A DNA stretch of 64,000 bases from CAVQBP01 sp963723205 (GTDB lineage Bacteria > Bacteroidota > Ignavibacteria > Ignavibacteriales > Ignavibacteriaceae), in NCBI GenBank assembly GCA_963723205.1, contig CAVRQC010000032.1:1-64000 (forward strand), written 5' to 3'. Positions within the stretch are counted from its first letter, which is position 1; each line of letters begins with the position of its first letter. Under the pieces are notes generated by a model. The model worked only from the letters and a program-made list of their open reading frames with translations, was not told where the DNA came from and made no database searches. A program made the position numbers and the translations under genes. Shown in pieces: positions 28,510 through 38,525 of this stretch.

Positions 28510-28899
28510 ATGATAACCGAAACAAAATATTTCACTCCTTCCGAGGCACAGAAAACGTTACCCTTGGTAAAAAAAATTGTCAAGGATATTCTTGATACAA
28601 CCAAAGAAATGCGTTTAATTGCCGAAGATGTAGATGGAAAAATAGAATCCGGCGATACATGGAACCAAATTCAAAAGATGGTTGGTGATGTAAACGGATT
28701 TATACAGGAACTGGAAGAAATAGGATGTCTTTATAAGGATTGGAATTTTACAGTAGGTTTAGTTGATTTCCCGTCTGTTATTGAAGGAAAAGACGTTTAT
28801 CTTTGCTGGCGAAGCGATGAAGAGGAAATTAAATTCTACCATTCGATTGAAGAAGGATATTCTGGTCGAAAACAAATCCCGGATGATTATTTTGAATGA
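28510..28899 (+). CDS. DUF2203 family protein
   Basis: 129-residue acidic cytoplasmic protein. FTPSEAQKTLPLVKKIV at the start, the helical middle, and DFPSVIEGKDVYLCWRSDEEEIKFYH near residues 87-112 match DUF2203, whose function is unknown. The final GRKQIP segment is also usual. A weak Shine-Dalgarno (TTAGGGAA) precedes the ATG. It converges with the lipoprotein gene downstream, with only 15 bases between the stops. Confidence 0.85.
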   Translation: MITETKYFTPSEAQKTLPLVKKIVKDILDTTKEMRLIAEDVDGKIESGDTWNQIQKMVGDVNGFIQELEEIGCLYKDWNFTVGLVDFPSVIEGKDVYLCWRSDEEEIKFYHSIEEGYSGRKQIPDDYFE

Positions 28900-28914
28900 A
28901 GATTTATCTTCTTT

Positions 28915-29346
28915 CTATTCGCTGCTTAATGTAAAGTTTGTAGTAGTTGAAGCAGTATCATTGGTAGCTACATCTTTTACATTCCACAATATTTTATATG
29001 TTCCATAAGAGTAAGTAGAATCCAGGTCGAATTGAGTTTCCAGACCAGTATCGGACATGCTTTCCTTTTCGGATTTATCAACTATTTTTGAAATCAAAGA
29101 TTTTATTGTATCATTATCAGGTGTAATTAAATTTATTTCATAAGCAAGCGAAGCTTTATACATATTCCCCGCTGCCGTTTGAGTGAATCCTTTTACCCTT
29201 GCAGAAGCATCTACTTCCCAGCTTTTATCACCAAGGTCATAAGCAAATGCAGTTGCGTTATATGCTTTCAGCTTTTCTTCCTTTTTTTTACTGCAAGCCT
29301 CAAATAACAAAACAAGCAGGATAAAGAATATGATTGAGTATTTCAT
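28915..29346 (-). CDS. Small lipoprotein, unknown function
   Basis: 143 residues. The signal peptide ends in the lipobox FEAC (Cys18) followed by SKKKEEK, so the protein is lipid-anchored. The mature part looks like a single beta-sandwich (YNATAFAYDLGDKSWEVDASARVKGF in two halves) and ends TTTNFTLSS. No family is recognised. Confidence 0.7.
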   Translation of the reverse strand: MKYSIIFFILLVLLFEACSKKKEEKLKAYNATAFAYDLGDKSWEVDASARVKGFTQTAAGNMYKASLAYEINLITPDNDTIKSLISKIVDKSEKESMSDTGLETQFDLDSTYSYGTYKILWNVKDVATNDTASTTTNFTLSSE

Positions 29347-29418
29347 TAAAAATTCCTTTACAGTATTTTTGAAATATTCGCAGCACAGCTGGTTTTTCTG
29401 TGCTGCAATGTCAAACCT

Positions 29419-30507
29419 TTAAGAATGCTTAGTCTGAAATTCCTTCATAAAATCTACAAGATCTTCAACACCTTTCTTCGGGAAAGCATTGTAGATAGAA
29501 GCTCTCAAACCGCCGACAGAACGATGACCTTTTACACCGTTAAATCCAGCGGCAGTAGCTTCAGAAACAAGTGTTTTTTCAAGTTCCTCGGTGGCTAAAT
29601 TAAAAGTCACATTCATTAATGACCGGCTGTCTTTCTCAGCATGTCCCTTATAAAAACCGTTACTCTCATCAATACATTTATACAGGATTTCAGCTTTCTC
29701 TTTATTAACTTTCTCCATTACTTCGATCCCCCCCATATTCTGGATCCATTTAGCCACTAATCCAATTATATAAATGCCAAATGTGTTAGGAGTATTATAA
29801 AGAGAATTATTATCGACATGGATTTTATAATTCAGCATTGACGGTAAAGAATCCTGGCTTCTCTCAATCAAATCTTTTCTGATAATGACAGTTGCAACAC
29901 CTGAAGGTCCCATATTTTTTTGAGCACCTGCATATAAAATTCCATATTTATTAACATCAATTTTTTTACTTAATATATCCGATGAAGCATCGCAAACAAG
30001 AGGAACATTACCGGTTTCAGGTTCACTTTTCCACTCTGTTCCATATATTGTATTATTTGAAGTAAAATGTACATAAGCTGCCTCACTATCTAACTTAAGT
30101 TCTTCCTGCTTCGGAATTCTTTTGAAATTACCATCTTCAGTAGTAGCCGCAATATTAACTGTACCGACTTTCTTAGCTTCTTTAATAGCTTTTTTTGACC
30201 AGCTCCCCGTAACAATATAATCGGCTTTATTACTAGGAGGCATAAGATTTAAAGGGGTCATATAAAACTGCAGACTTGCTCCGCCCTGCAGGAACAGTAT
30301 TTCATAATTATCCGGTACATTCAATAGTGCTTTTAAATCCTCTTTGGTTTCGAGAATTATTTTATCAAATGTTTTGGAACGATGACTTATTTCCAGGATA
30401 GACATTCCAACACCCGGAAGTGCAAATAAATCTTTTTGTGCTTCCAACAAAACTTCTTCCGGTAAGATTGCCGGACCTGCACTAAAATTATATACTCTTT
30501 TTTCCAT
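29419..30507 (-). CDS. serC: Phosphoserine aminotransferase
   Basis: 362-residue PLP enzyme converting 3-phosphohydroxypyruvate and glutamate to phosphoserine; the second step of serine synthesis. It opens YNFSAGPAILPEEVL, has FLQGGASLQF near residue 75 for cofactor phosphate and substrate binding, DASSDILS, and the PLP lysine in YAGAQKNMGPSG. The C-terminus GHRSVGGLRASIYNA binds the substrate carboxylate. Length is normal. The DUF1015 gene lies just upstream on the same strand, a pairing seen in other bacteria of this group. Confidence 0.96.
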   Translation of the reverse strand: MEKRVYNFSAGPAILPEEVLLEAQKDLFALPGVGMSILEISHRSKTFDKIILETKEDLKALLNVPDNYEILFLQGGASLQFYMTPLNLMPPSNKADYIVTGSWSKKAIKEAKKVGTVNIAATTEDGNFKRIPKQEELKLDSEAAYVHFTSNNTIYGTEWKSEPETGNVPLVCDASSDILSKKIDVNKYGILYAGAQKNMGPSGVATVIIRKDLIERSQDSLPSMLNYKIHVDNNSLYNTPNTFGIYIIGLVAKWIQNMGGIEVMEKVNKEKAEILYKCIDESNGFYKGHAEKDSRSLMNVTFNLATEELEKTLVSEATAAGFNGVKGHRSVGGLRASIYNAFPKKGVEDLVDFMKEFQTKHS

Positions 30508-30582
30508 ATACTTTCCTCTATTTAAGATGACGAATTATTTTAGATTTTTGATTAATTCTTTTTTATAGTTACAAAATCCCTT

Positions 30583-31830
30583 TTAAATCAAATATATTAG
30601 CAGTCCATCCCTCAATTTCGGTTCAAACCAGGTCGATTTTGGCGGCATAATTTCTCCTGCATCGGAGATCTTCATTAATTCTTCAACAGAAACCGGATAA
30701 AATGTAAATGCTGCAGAAACATCTTCACTGTTAACCAGTTTCTCAAGTTCTTTTGTTCCGCGAATGCCGCCGACAAAATCAATATTCTGATTAGTCCGCT
30801 GATCGTCTATTCCAAGTACAGGGTTAAACAAGAAATCCTGCAGTATACTTACATCTAAAGTACCTGAAATAGAATCAGATAAGGTGAGACTTGCATTAAT
30901 TGAATCTTTAATTTTTAACAGATACCATTCACCGTCAAGGTACATTCCGAAAGTTCTTTTTTTCTCCGGTTCCTTCTGGTCACTTTTTTCAATATTAAAT
31001 TTTTCACTTATCTCCTTGAGGAATTCCTCTCCAGTAAGACCATTTAAATTATAAATAATCCTGTTGTAAGGAAGAATCTTTACCTGGTCTGCCGGAAAAA
31101 TAACAGCAAGGAAATAATTGTAATCTTCGTTTCCATTGTGCTCAGGGTTTGAATCCTTTTTTATTTTTCTTGCACGGCTTGCGCTTGCTGCCCTATGATG
31201 TCCATCGGCAATATATAAGTTTTTAACCTTTGCAAATTCTTCCTTTAAAATTTTATTGTATTCTGCCGGCACAATCCATACTGCATGTTTAATACCATCA
31301 TCGGCAGTGAAGTCATAAACCGGTTCGGATTCAAGCAAAGTCTTATTTACTATGTTATTAATATCGGGTACACTTTTAAAAGTTAAAAAGACAGTGCCGG
31401 TTTGTGCGTTTGTTGTAACTATATGGTTTGTCCTGTCATCTTCTTTAACTTTTCTTGTCTTTTCATGCTTAAGAATTATGTTATTGTCATAATCGTCAAT
31501 TGAAAAAGCAGCAGCAATACCGATCTGGGTATGCCCATTCATTTCTAGTTTGTACAAATAATAGTGTTCTTCATTATCTGATTGCAGATTTCCTTCTTTT
31601 TGTAATTTCAGAAGATTGTCATATGCTTTTTTATAAACTTCCTGTGAATAAATATCGGTAGTATCGGGTAATTCAATTTCCGCTCTGGTTACTCTTAAAA
31701 AACTAAAAGGATTTTCATCCGCCAACTCTTTAGCTTCCTGGGTACTAACTACATCATACGGAACACTTGCAATTAATCCGGCAATTCCTTTTTTAGGTCT
31801 TAATGCTTTAAAAGGTTTTACAATAGCCAT
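30583..31830 (-). CDS. DUF1015 family protein
   Basis: 415 residues without signal peptide. IVKPFKALRPKKG at the start, ASVPYDVVSTQEA, the KHEKTRKVKEDDRTNH segment near residue 130, YIADGHHRAASA near 205 (a ParB/Srx-like motif) and the end IMPPKSTWFEPKLRDGLLIY are characteristic of DUF1015. The family is thought to have a kinase-like ParB-related core and often sits beside serine-biosynthesis genes, as with serC here; a role in serine metabolism is inferred from position only. Confidence 0.88.
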   Translation of the reverse strand: MAIVKPFKALRPKKGIAGLIASVPYDVVSTQEAKELADENPFSFLRVTRAEIELPDTTDIYSQEVYKKAYDNLLKLQKEGNLQSDNEEHYYLYKLEMNGHTQIGIAAAFSIDDYDNNIILKHEKTRKVKEDDRTNHIVTTNAQTGTVFLTFKSVPDINNIVNKTLLESEPVYDFTADDGIKHAVWIVPAEYNKILKEEFAKVKNLYIADGHHRAASASRARKIKKDSNPEHNGNEDYNYFLAVIFPADQVKILPYNRIIYNLNGLTGEEFLKEISEKFNIEKSDQKEPEKKRTFGMYLDGEWYLLKIKDSINASLTLSDSISGTLDVSILQDFLFNPVLGIDDQRTNQNIDFVGGIRGTKELEKLVNSEDVSAAFTFYPVSVEELMKISDAGEIMPPKSTWFEPKLRDGLLIYLI

Positions 31831-32008
31831 AAACGAATCTCAAAAATTAAAAATTATGTATACTTTAAAATCCCAAAAAATCAAACAATAATCCATTGAT
31901 TGATAAGTATTTTAGAAATATTATTGCCTGCTGGTACAAGAATTGATTAGAATTTAATAGTATTTTTTATTTTTAATATTCTCTTATTATTTGGTAAGGG
32001 GTTCTATT

Positions 32009-32659
32009 ATGAAGATATATAAAAACCTTCTTCTTTATAGTTTTATCTGTCTGATATTTGTTTTCCAGTCATGTGCGACGGCTCCGATTAATCTGACTAT
32101 TGCAAAGGATGAAATTATTAAATATCATGAATCAGGAAGATATGATGAAGAAACAGGTAAAGTTGTAGATGCAGCAATTGATGAATTTAGTAACATTCAG
32201 CCGAACGAAAACAGTGCCGTTATTTTCGATATTGATGAGACGGCTCTCTCAAGTTATGAATACAGAAAAAAATATGATTTCGGTTATGTCCCGGAGATAT
32301 GGGATAAATGGGTAGGTGAAGCAAATGCACCAGCAATTAAAGAAGTAAAGCGTTTGTACGATTTATTAACCTCGAGAGATTTTAAAATAATTTTTTTAAC
32401 AGGCAGAAAAGATTATACGTATAAACCAACGTATCAAAATTTAGTCAATGCAGGCTATTCAAAATTTGATACACTAATTGTCAGGAATAATGATGAATAT
32501 AAAATGACAGCATTAGAATATAAATCACACAAAAGAACAGAACTGGTAAAAAAAGGATACAATATTGTCGGAGATGTCGGAGATCAGCTAAGCGATCTTG
32601 AAGGTCCACATCATGGTATTCAGGTAAAAATTCCGAATTATCAGTATTTAATTAAATAA
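32009..32659 (+). CDS. HAD-superfamily acid phosphatase, lipoprotein
   Basis: About 216 residues from the ATG at 32009; a longer frame exists but this start has a purine-rich GTAAGGGG upstream and gives a clean signal peptide ending FQSC, a lipobox. The mature part has VIFDIDETALSS, with nucleophile Asp and acid Asp, then FLTGRKD and VGDVGDQLSDLEG, the HAD motifs I, II and IV. The family is class B / plant-type acid phosphatase, related to lipoprotein e(P4), which dephosphorylates nucleotides at the cell surface. A Lys-rich segment before motif IV serves as motif III. Confidence 0.85.
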   Translation: MKIYKNLLLYSFICLIFVFQSCATAPINLTIAKDEIIKYHESGRYDEETGKVVDAAIDEFSNIQPNENSAVIFDIDETALSSYEYRKKYDFGYVPEIWDKWVGEANAPAIKEVKRLYDLLTSRDFKIIFLTGRKDYTYKPTYQNLVNAGYSKFDTLIVRNNDEYKMTALEYKSHKRTELVKKGYNIVGDVGDQLSDLEGPHHGIQVKIPNYQYLIK

Positions 32660-32822
32660 TCAATGCCAAATTCAAGTTAAAAAATACAAGCAAAAAGATA
32701 AAAGTATCGCTAACGAAAACTTGTTTCTTTCAGCCTGGGAGACTTTTAAATCACCTGCTTGGGTTTATTCATCAATCTTCAATCATAAATCATCAATCCT
32801 AAGACCTCTGGGGATTTTTTTT

Positions 32823-32830
32823 TATATTTG
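32823..32830 (+). promoter_or_regulatory. Possible -7 element of the valS promoter
   Basis: TATATTTG matches the Bacteroidota -7 consensus TAnnTTTG and lies 33 bases before the valS ATG. No matching TTG is found at the usual distance upstream, so this is a half site only. Confidence 0.4.
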
Positions 32831-32863
32831 CAATTCAAATAATTTCAAAAAAGATGTAAAATT

Positions 32864-35506
32864 ATGTCGGATATTCCAAAAGCGTACAATCCTTCGGAAG
32901 TTGAAGATAAATGGACAAAATTTTGGTTGGATAGAAATTTATTTCATTCGGAGATAGATAAAACAAAGAAACCTTATACAGTTGTTATTCCCCCGCCTAA
33001 TATTACCGGGATATTAACAATGGGCCATATCCTGAACAATGCAATCCAGGATATTTTAATTAGAACCAAAAGAATGCAGGGGTATAATGCCTGCTGGGTT
33101 CCGGGTACTGATCATGCGTCTATTGCAACAGAAGCTAAGGTTACAAATTCTTTGAAGGAAAAAGGACTTGATAAATATGAAATCGGCAGGGAAGAATTCT
33201 TAAAATACTGCCGTGAGTGGAAAGATAAGTATGGTGGTATAATTATACAGCAGCTGAAAAAGCTGGGTGTAAGCTGCGACTGGGAACGCGAACGCTTTAC
33301 AATGGATGATGATTATTATAAAAAGGTTATTGAAACATTTGTTGCATTATATAATGAAAGAAAAATTTACCGCGGCTACAGGTTGGTAAACTGGGATCCT
33401 GCATCCCGCTCCGCTATATCGGATGAAGAGGTTATTTATAGAACCGTTAACGGGAAACTCTGGTATCTCAAATATCCTGTTAAAGGGAGTGATGAATTTA
33501 TAACTGTAGCAACTACGCGTCCGGAAACCATGCTGGGGGATACGGGTGTAGCAGTAAACCCTGATGATGAAAGGTATAAAAGCTTTATTGGTAAAACGGT
33601 TATTCTTCCAATAGTAGAAAGGGAAATTCCGATCTTTGCCGATGCCTATGTTGATTCGGATTTTGGAACTGGCGCGGTTAAAGTTACTCCCGCCCATGAT
33701 GTAAATGATTATGATATGGGAAAAAGGCATAATCTTGAAGTAATTAATATTTTCAATCCCGACGCCTCAACAAATGAAAATGTTCCCAATGATCTACAGG
33801 GATTAGATAGGTATGAAGCAAGAAAAAAAGTAGTTGCTAAAATAGAAGAATTAAATCTGCTTGAAAAAGTTGAGGACTACCAGAACAATGTTGGTTATTC
33901 CGAAAGAGGAGGTGTTCCGGTTGAACCTTACTTATCGGAGCAGTGGTTTATGAAAATGGAAGAGCTTTCAAAACCTGCGCTGAATGCTGTTAATGAAGGT
34001 AAAGTTAAATTTTATCCAGAGCATTGGATAAAAACTTACGACCACTGGATGAACAATATTAAAGATTGGTGTATTTCGCGACAGCTCTGGTGGGGACATA
34101 GAATCCCTGTCTGGTATTGTGTCGGTGATGATCATTGTAATATTGAATGTAAAAATCCTATAGTATCCGTCGAGCCGCCTGAAGAATGTCCTCATTGCGG
34201 TTCAACTAATCTGAAACAGGATGAGGATGTTCTGGATACCTGGGCCTCAAGCTGGCTTTGGGCTTACGATGTATTTAAAACCGAGGAAGAGCAAAATTAT
34301 TATTATCCTACAAGTACGCTGGTTACTGCACCGGATATAATTTTCTTTTGGGTTGCACGGATGATTATGGCCGGACTGTACTTCAAAAAAGATATCCCTT
34401 TTAAAGATGTATATTTTACAAGTATTATCCGTGATATGCGGGGAAGAAAAATGAGTAAATCACTCGGCAATTCTCCCGATCCTCTTGATGTAATTAAAGA
34501 TTATGGAGCAGATGCTTTAAGATTTACTGTTATCTATTTAGCTCCTTTGGGACAGGATGTTCTTTTCAGCACCGACAAATGTGAAATCGGGAGAAACTTT
34601 GCAAATAAGATCTGGAATGCCGGACGTTTTCTCTTGATGAATACCGCATCTATTAAGATTGATAAAAATTTAATTGATAAGCATATTGATTTCTCCGATC
34701 ATTGGATTGAGTCACGTTTTGTTCAAACTCTTATTGATCTTAATAAAGCGATGGAGAAGTTTGAAATAAATAATGCGTCTAAAATTGTTTACTCCTTTGT
34801 ATGGAGCGACTTTTGCGACTGGTATATTGAACTTTCAAAGAACAGGCTCTATTCCGATAACGAAGAAGTTAAATCAGCAGTTTTAAGCAGGGCTATAAAT
34901 ATATTCAAAAAATTGTTAAAGATCGTTCATCCTTTCATGCCGTTTTTAACGGAAGAGCTATGGCATTTAATTGAAGAAAGAGAAGAGAATGAGAGTATAG
35001 CAGTTTCAACATATCCTGAAACTGATGAATCTTTAATAAATACTCAGGCTGAAACAGAAATGAAGTTCATTCAGGATATTATAACTGCAATCAGGAATAT
35101 CCGCGGAGAAATGAATATACCGCCTGCAAAGTTTATAAATGCATTTATTAAAACTTCAGAAATGCATAATTATCAATTAGAATATATTAAAAAGCTTGCA
35201 CGTGCTGAAAACATAACAGTTGATATAAATATTGAAAAACCTAAAGCCTCGGCATCATCAGTTATAAAGGATGCTGAAATTTATATTCCGCTGGAAGGTT
35301 TAATTGATCTTGATGTTGAGAGGAAACGGTTACAGAAAGAAATAATGAGACTTGAAGGCGCATTAGTTGGAATAGATAAAAAATTATCGAATGAAAAGTT
35401 TGTAAACAATGCAGCACAGGAAGTAGTTGATAGGGAAAAAGCAAAGAAAAAGGATTGGGAGACAAACCTGAAAAAGCTGAAAAATAATTTGAAGAATCTG
35501 GAATAA
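32864..35506 (+). CDS. valS: Valyl-tRNA synthetase
   Basis: 880-residue class I synthetase that charges tRNA-Val. PPPNITGILTMGHILN near residue 43 holds the HIGH-type motif and GRKMSKSLGN near 525 is KMSKS. The CP1 editing domain is recognised by TTRPETMLGDTGVAVNP. A CHCG-like cluster (ECPHCGSTN) lies in the insertion before the KMSKS half. The end is the anticodon-binding domain and the C-terminal coiled coil (LDVERKRLQKEI), which supports tRNA binding. Length and all domains are complete with no interruption. Confidence 0.98.
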   Translation: MSDIPKAYNPSEVEDKWTKFWLDRNLFHSEIDKTKKPYTVVIPPPNITGILTMGHILNNAIQDILIRTKRMQGYNACWVPGTDHASIATEAKVTNSLKEKGLDKYEIGREEFLKYCREWKDKYGGIIIQQLKKLGVSCDWERERFTMDDDYYKKVIETFVALYNERKIYRGYRLVNWDPASRSAISDEEVIYRTVNGKLWYLKYPVKGSDEFITVATTRPETMLGDTGVAVNPDDERYKSFIGKTVILPIVEREIPIFADAYVDSDFGTGAVKVTPAHDVNDYDMGKRHNLEVINIFNPDASTNENVPNDLQGLDRYEARKKVVAKIEELNLLEKVEDYQNNVGYSERGGVPVEPYLSEQWFMKMEELSKPALNAVNEGKVKFYPEHWIKTYDHWMNNIKDWCISRQLWWGHRIPVWYCVGDDHCNIECKNPIVSVEPPEECPHCGSTNLKQDEDVLDTWASSWLWAYDVFKTEEEQNYYYPTSTLVTAPDIIFFWVARMIMAGLYFKKDIPFKDVYFTSIIRDMRGRKMSKSLGNSPDPLDVIKDYGADALRFTVIYLAPLGQDVLFSTDKCEIGRNFANKIWNAGRFLLMNTASIKIDKNLIDKHIDFSDHWIESRFVQTLIDLNKAMEKFEINNASKIVYSFVWSDFCDWYIELSKNRLYSDNEEVKSAVLSRAINIFKKLLKIVHPFMPFLTEELWHLIEEREENESIAVSTYPETDESLINTQAETEMKFIQDIITAIRNIRGEMNIPPAKFINAFIKTSEMHNYQLEYIKKLARAENITVDINIEKPKASASSVIKDAEIYIPLEGLIDLDVERKRLQKEIMRLEGALVGIDKKLSNEKFVNNAAQEVVDREKAKKKDWETNLKKLKNNLKNLE

Positions 35507-35662
35507 TAATAGATAATCCTGATTTCAGAACATCGATTAACGATTTTTGATCTTTGATTTTTTATCTGCAGACGCGTTAACTTCTTAAATCCCAAATCGT
35601 TATCCCTTGTTCTTAAATCAGAAGTATTATATTTTACAAGAAAATAATTTGAGGGGTTTACC

Positions 35663-36163
35663 ATGTACCATACAATAAAAGAATTTTTAGATGACTGGAA
35701 AAACGAAAGTGAATCAACAGTAAAAGTATTTTCCAATTTAACAGATGAAACCCTGAATCATAGAATTACTCCGAAAGGGAGAACCATAGGAAGACTTGCA
35801 TGGCATATTACTGCAACAGTAGGGGAAATGCTGAACAGAACCGGGTTGAAATTTGAAGAATTAAAAGATGATTACAGCTTCCCTCCTCATGCTGCGGATA
35901 TTATTGAGAATTATAAGTCAGCATCTAAAAACCTCGAAGAACAATTGTCAAGAGACTGGACAGATGAATCTTTATCCGAGCAAGTAAACATGTATGGAGA
36001 AATGTGGACAAAAGAAGCTGTACTGATTTCTCTCATAAAACATCAAATACATCATCGTGCGCAAATGACAGTTATTATGCGGGCAGCGGGATTGAAAGTT
36101 CCGGGGATTTATGGTCCTGCTTATGAAGAGTGGCAGCAGTTTAATATGAAGCCCATGGAATAA
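35663..36163 (+). CDS. DinB family protein
   Basis: 166 residues, predicted four-helix bundle. GRLAWHITATVGEMLNRTG gives the first metal-binding His (residue 47) and LIKHQIHHRAQMTVIMRAAG near residues 122-140 gives the other two, as in DinB/YfiT metal-dependent thiol transferase-like proteins. The C-terminus PGIYGPAYEEW is often seen in the family. GAGGGG lies ten bases before the ATG. Its substrate is unknown; members are proposed to act with low-molecular-weight thiols, and ergothioneine genes lie about 1.3 kb away, which may be chance. Confidence 0.87.
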   Translation: MYHTIKEFLDDWKNESESTVKVFSNLTDETLNHRITPKGRTIGRLAWHITATVGEMLNRTGLKFEELKDDYSFPPHAADIIENYKSASKNLEEQLSRDWTDESLSEQVNMYGEMWTKEAVLISLIKHQIHHRAQMTVIMRAAGLKVPGIYGPAYEEWQQFNMKPME

Positions 36164-36268
36164 GAATTTTATTCCGTAACATTCCGATTTTGAGTGTGTG
36201 ATTAAAAAAATAATTGTTCCATTGCTTCTTATAAAATTTAACTTAATCTTTAAAAAAGATTTTGAAAT

Positions 36269-36931
36269 ATGAGAAATCGTTATCATTTATCCCGGCCGCT
36301 AAAAATTAAGAAAAAGAGAAAAAAAATTGCGAATGATTTACACAACTATTTAGTGAATAGTTTATCGGGCATTACTATATTTAATCATCTTGCCGGAAAA
36401 AAAACTATAAACGATAACCAGCAGATAAACAGTTATCATGAAAGGATTGAAACAACATCACGTAAACTGATTGATGTAATGGGAGATATTGTCTGGTCAA
36501 TAAATCCTCAATATGATACTCTTGAAGATGCAGTACTGAAAATGGAGGGCTTTGCAGTTAAGCTGCTTGAAGTCAAAGGCATGGAAGTACAGGTTATTAA
36601 TTCAAATGAACTGGAAAATATTAATCTTCCGCTTGAATCCCGCAGAAATATTCTTCTTATATTTAGGGAAATGATTATCAATACGGCTAAGCATTCTAAT
36701 GCATCTAAAGTAAAAATAGAATTTAGTCTGCTGTATGAAAGTAATATGAATAAAAAATTATATATTAGAGTGGAAGATAATGGTGTCGGGTTTGATACTG
36801 ATAGGACTTACACGGGGAATGGTTTAAAAAACTTGAAATCACAATCTGAAGCAATCGATGGAGATATTATTATTGCTTCAAAAAAGGGGAATGGAGCTTT
36901 GTATTTATTTAGTTTATTAATAAAAAAATAA
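36269..36931 (+). pseudogene. Histidine kinase C-terminal fragment
   Basis: 220 residues covering only the catalytic part of a HisKA_3 (NarX/DesK-type) sensor kinase. KKIANDLHNYLVNSLSGI near residue 22 is the phosphorylation box; FREMIINTAKHSNASKVKIE and EDNGVGFD...GNGLKNLKSQSE are the N and G boxes of the ATPase. Full proteins carry a sensor or repeat region of several hundred residues before this, and nothing of the kind is found in the 106 bases before the start. It may be the tail of a lost gene. No response regulator gene is next to it. Confidence 0.65.
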
Positions 36932-37365
36932 TCACATATTGTACAGGTAATTCTACAGAAGCTCATCTCTACAAATCTAAAGATAGCGGTTTAAAAAAAG
37001 AAAAGATGTTTTTGCAGGTTAAAACAAATTGATTTTGATGGCTCGTAGACTTATTCAAATATAATTGATATAAATTGGAATATTCCGGATAAATTTTCAT
37101 TATCTCAAAATTATCCCAATCCATTTAATCCAACAACAAAAATCAAATATTAAATTCTGGAATAGCGGATGCTAATTTTGCATCCGCTTCAAATGTAGAA
37201 CTTAAAGTTTACGACATTCTTGGAAGAGAAGTAACATCTCTCATAAACAAACAGTAGCCGCCAGGAAATTATAAAGTAATATTTGATGGAAGCAGTCTAA
37301 TCAGTAGAGTATACATTTAAAATATTTGAGCAGGTAGTTTTTATAAGTCAAAGAAACTTATTTAA
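36932..37365 (+). pseudogene. Relic of a type IX secretion C-terminal sorting domain
   Basis: Conceptual translation in shifting frames gives IPDKFSLSQNYPNPFNPTTK near 37095-37150, then VELKVYDILGREVTSLINKQ, a TAG, PPGNYKVIFDGSS, a TAA and GSFYKSKKLI, ending about 37365. This is the same sorting domain as at 12.5 kb, but broken by several stops and a short insertion rich in GCATCCGC. The part before it (36932-37080) has no readable frame. Only the 3' end of a secreted-protein gene survives. Confidence 0.7.
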
Positions 37366-37466
37366 ATAATAAAACTATCTTAAAATAACATGTAGTGAAC
37401 GCAAGTTTGCGTCCCCTACACAATATGCCGTATAAGTCTTTTAAAATCCATTATGATTTTTATACT

Positions 37467-38417
37467 TTAACTCTTCACTCTTAAATATTGAATACTGAAT
37501 AAATGGTTTTCATCAGTCCAGACTTTACGTACTTCAAAATTATCCGATACTAATTCAGCAAAACTATCAAGTGTATATTTATATGAGTACTCTGTCAGGA
37601 TTGATTCATCTTTTTCAAAATAAATAGTTGAATCATTTAAATGAACTTTTTGGTTTTCTTTTGAAATGAGATGCATCTCGATCCTACTTTCCTTATCATT
37701 AAAAAAAGCATAGTGTCGAAATTTATTCAAATCAAAATCCGAGTTTAGTTCATTATTTAAATGTTCTAGAATATTTAAATTAAATGCCGCCGTTACACCA
37801 TCTTTATCATTATATGCAGCCTCAAGAATTCTTTTATCTTTTCTTAAATCTACACCTATAATAATGCCACCGTTTTGTCCGCATATTTTAGCTATTCTCT
37901 CCAGGAAGTTTTTAGCTTTTGAAGATGTAAAATTGCCTATTGTAGAACCAGGGTAATAAACTGCCCTATGATCATAAGGTTTGTTAATTTCAGGTAATTC
38001 AAAAGCTTTGGTATAATCTGCAGCTAACGGAAAAATATCAATATGCGGATATAATTCATTTAATTCATTTGAAGACTGAATTAAATGAGTTGTTGAAATA
38101 TCAATCGGTACATACCCGGCCAATCCGGGAATATTATCAAGCAAAAGACGGATTTTAATACTGCTTCCGCTTCCCAGCTCAATTAATAAAGTCCCTTCCC
38201 CTAATAAAGAGGACATTTCTTCAATATTGTCTTCCATTATCCTTAATTCTGTCCTTGTAGGATAATATTCATAGAGATTACAGATATCATCAAATAATGC
38301 TGAGCCTTTTTTATCATAAAATAATTTACTTGGAAGTCGCTTCGGAGTTAATGAAAGTCCTTCTGCTACTTCGGAGAGAATTTCTTCCTGTGTAATTTCT
38401 TCGGTTTTTATAGTCAT
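37467..38417 (-). CDS. egtD: L-histidine N-alpha-methyltransferase (ergothioneine)
   Basis: 316-residue enzyme that trimethylates histidine to hercynine with S-adenosylmethionine. LPSKLFYDKKGSALFDDICN and EYYPTRTELRIM near residues 28-58 are typical of the family. ELGSGSSIKIRLLLD is the SAM-binding loop, YVPIDIS follows, FPGSTIGNF-like YYPGSTIGNF near residue 155 and GVDLRKDKRIL come next. The histidine-binding segment YNDKDGVTAAFNLNILEHLN is also present. The egtB gene lies 108 bases upstream on the same strand, giving the two core steps of the pathway together. Confidence 0.95.
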   Translation of the reverse strand: MTIKTEEITQEEILSEVAEGLSLTPKRLPSKLFYDKKGSALFDDICNLYEYYPTRTELRIMEDNIEEMSSLLGEGTLLIELGSGSSIKIRLLLDNIPGLAGYVPIDISTTHLIQSSNELNELYPHIDIFPLAADYTKAFELPEINKPYDHRAVYYPGSTIGNFTSSKAKNFLERIAKICGQNGGIIIGVDLRKDKRILEAAYNDKDGVTAAFNLNILEHLNNELNSDFDLNKFRHYAFFNDKESRIEMHLISKENQKVHLNDSTIYFEKDESILTEYSYKYTLDSFAELVSDNFEVRKVWTDENHLFSIQYLRVKS

Positions 38418-38525
38418 ATACTTTTCCTTATTTCATTGCTTAAGGTTCGTGGTTGACCGAAAAGAATCGTTGTCGAAATGACACTTCCTTACTTTTTGGT
38501 CACCCTCGAACCTGCAATATTTTTA

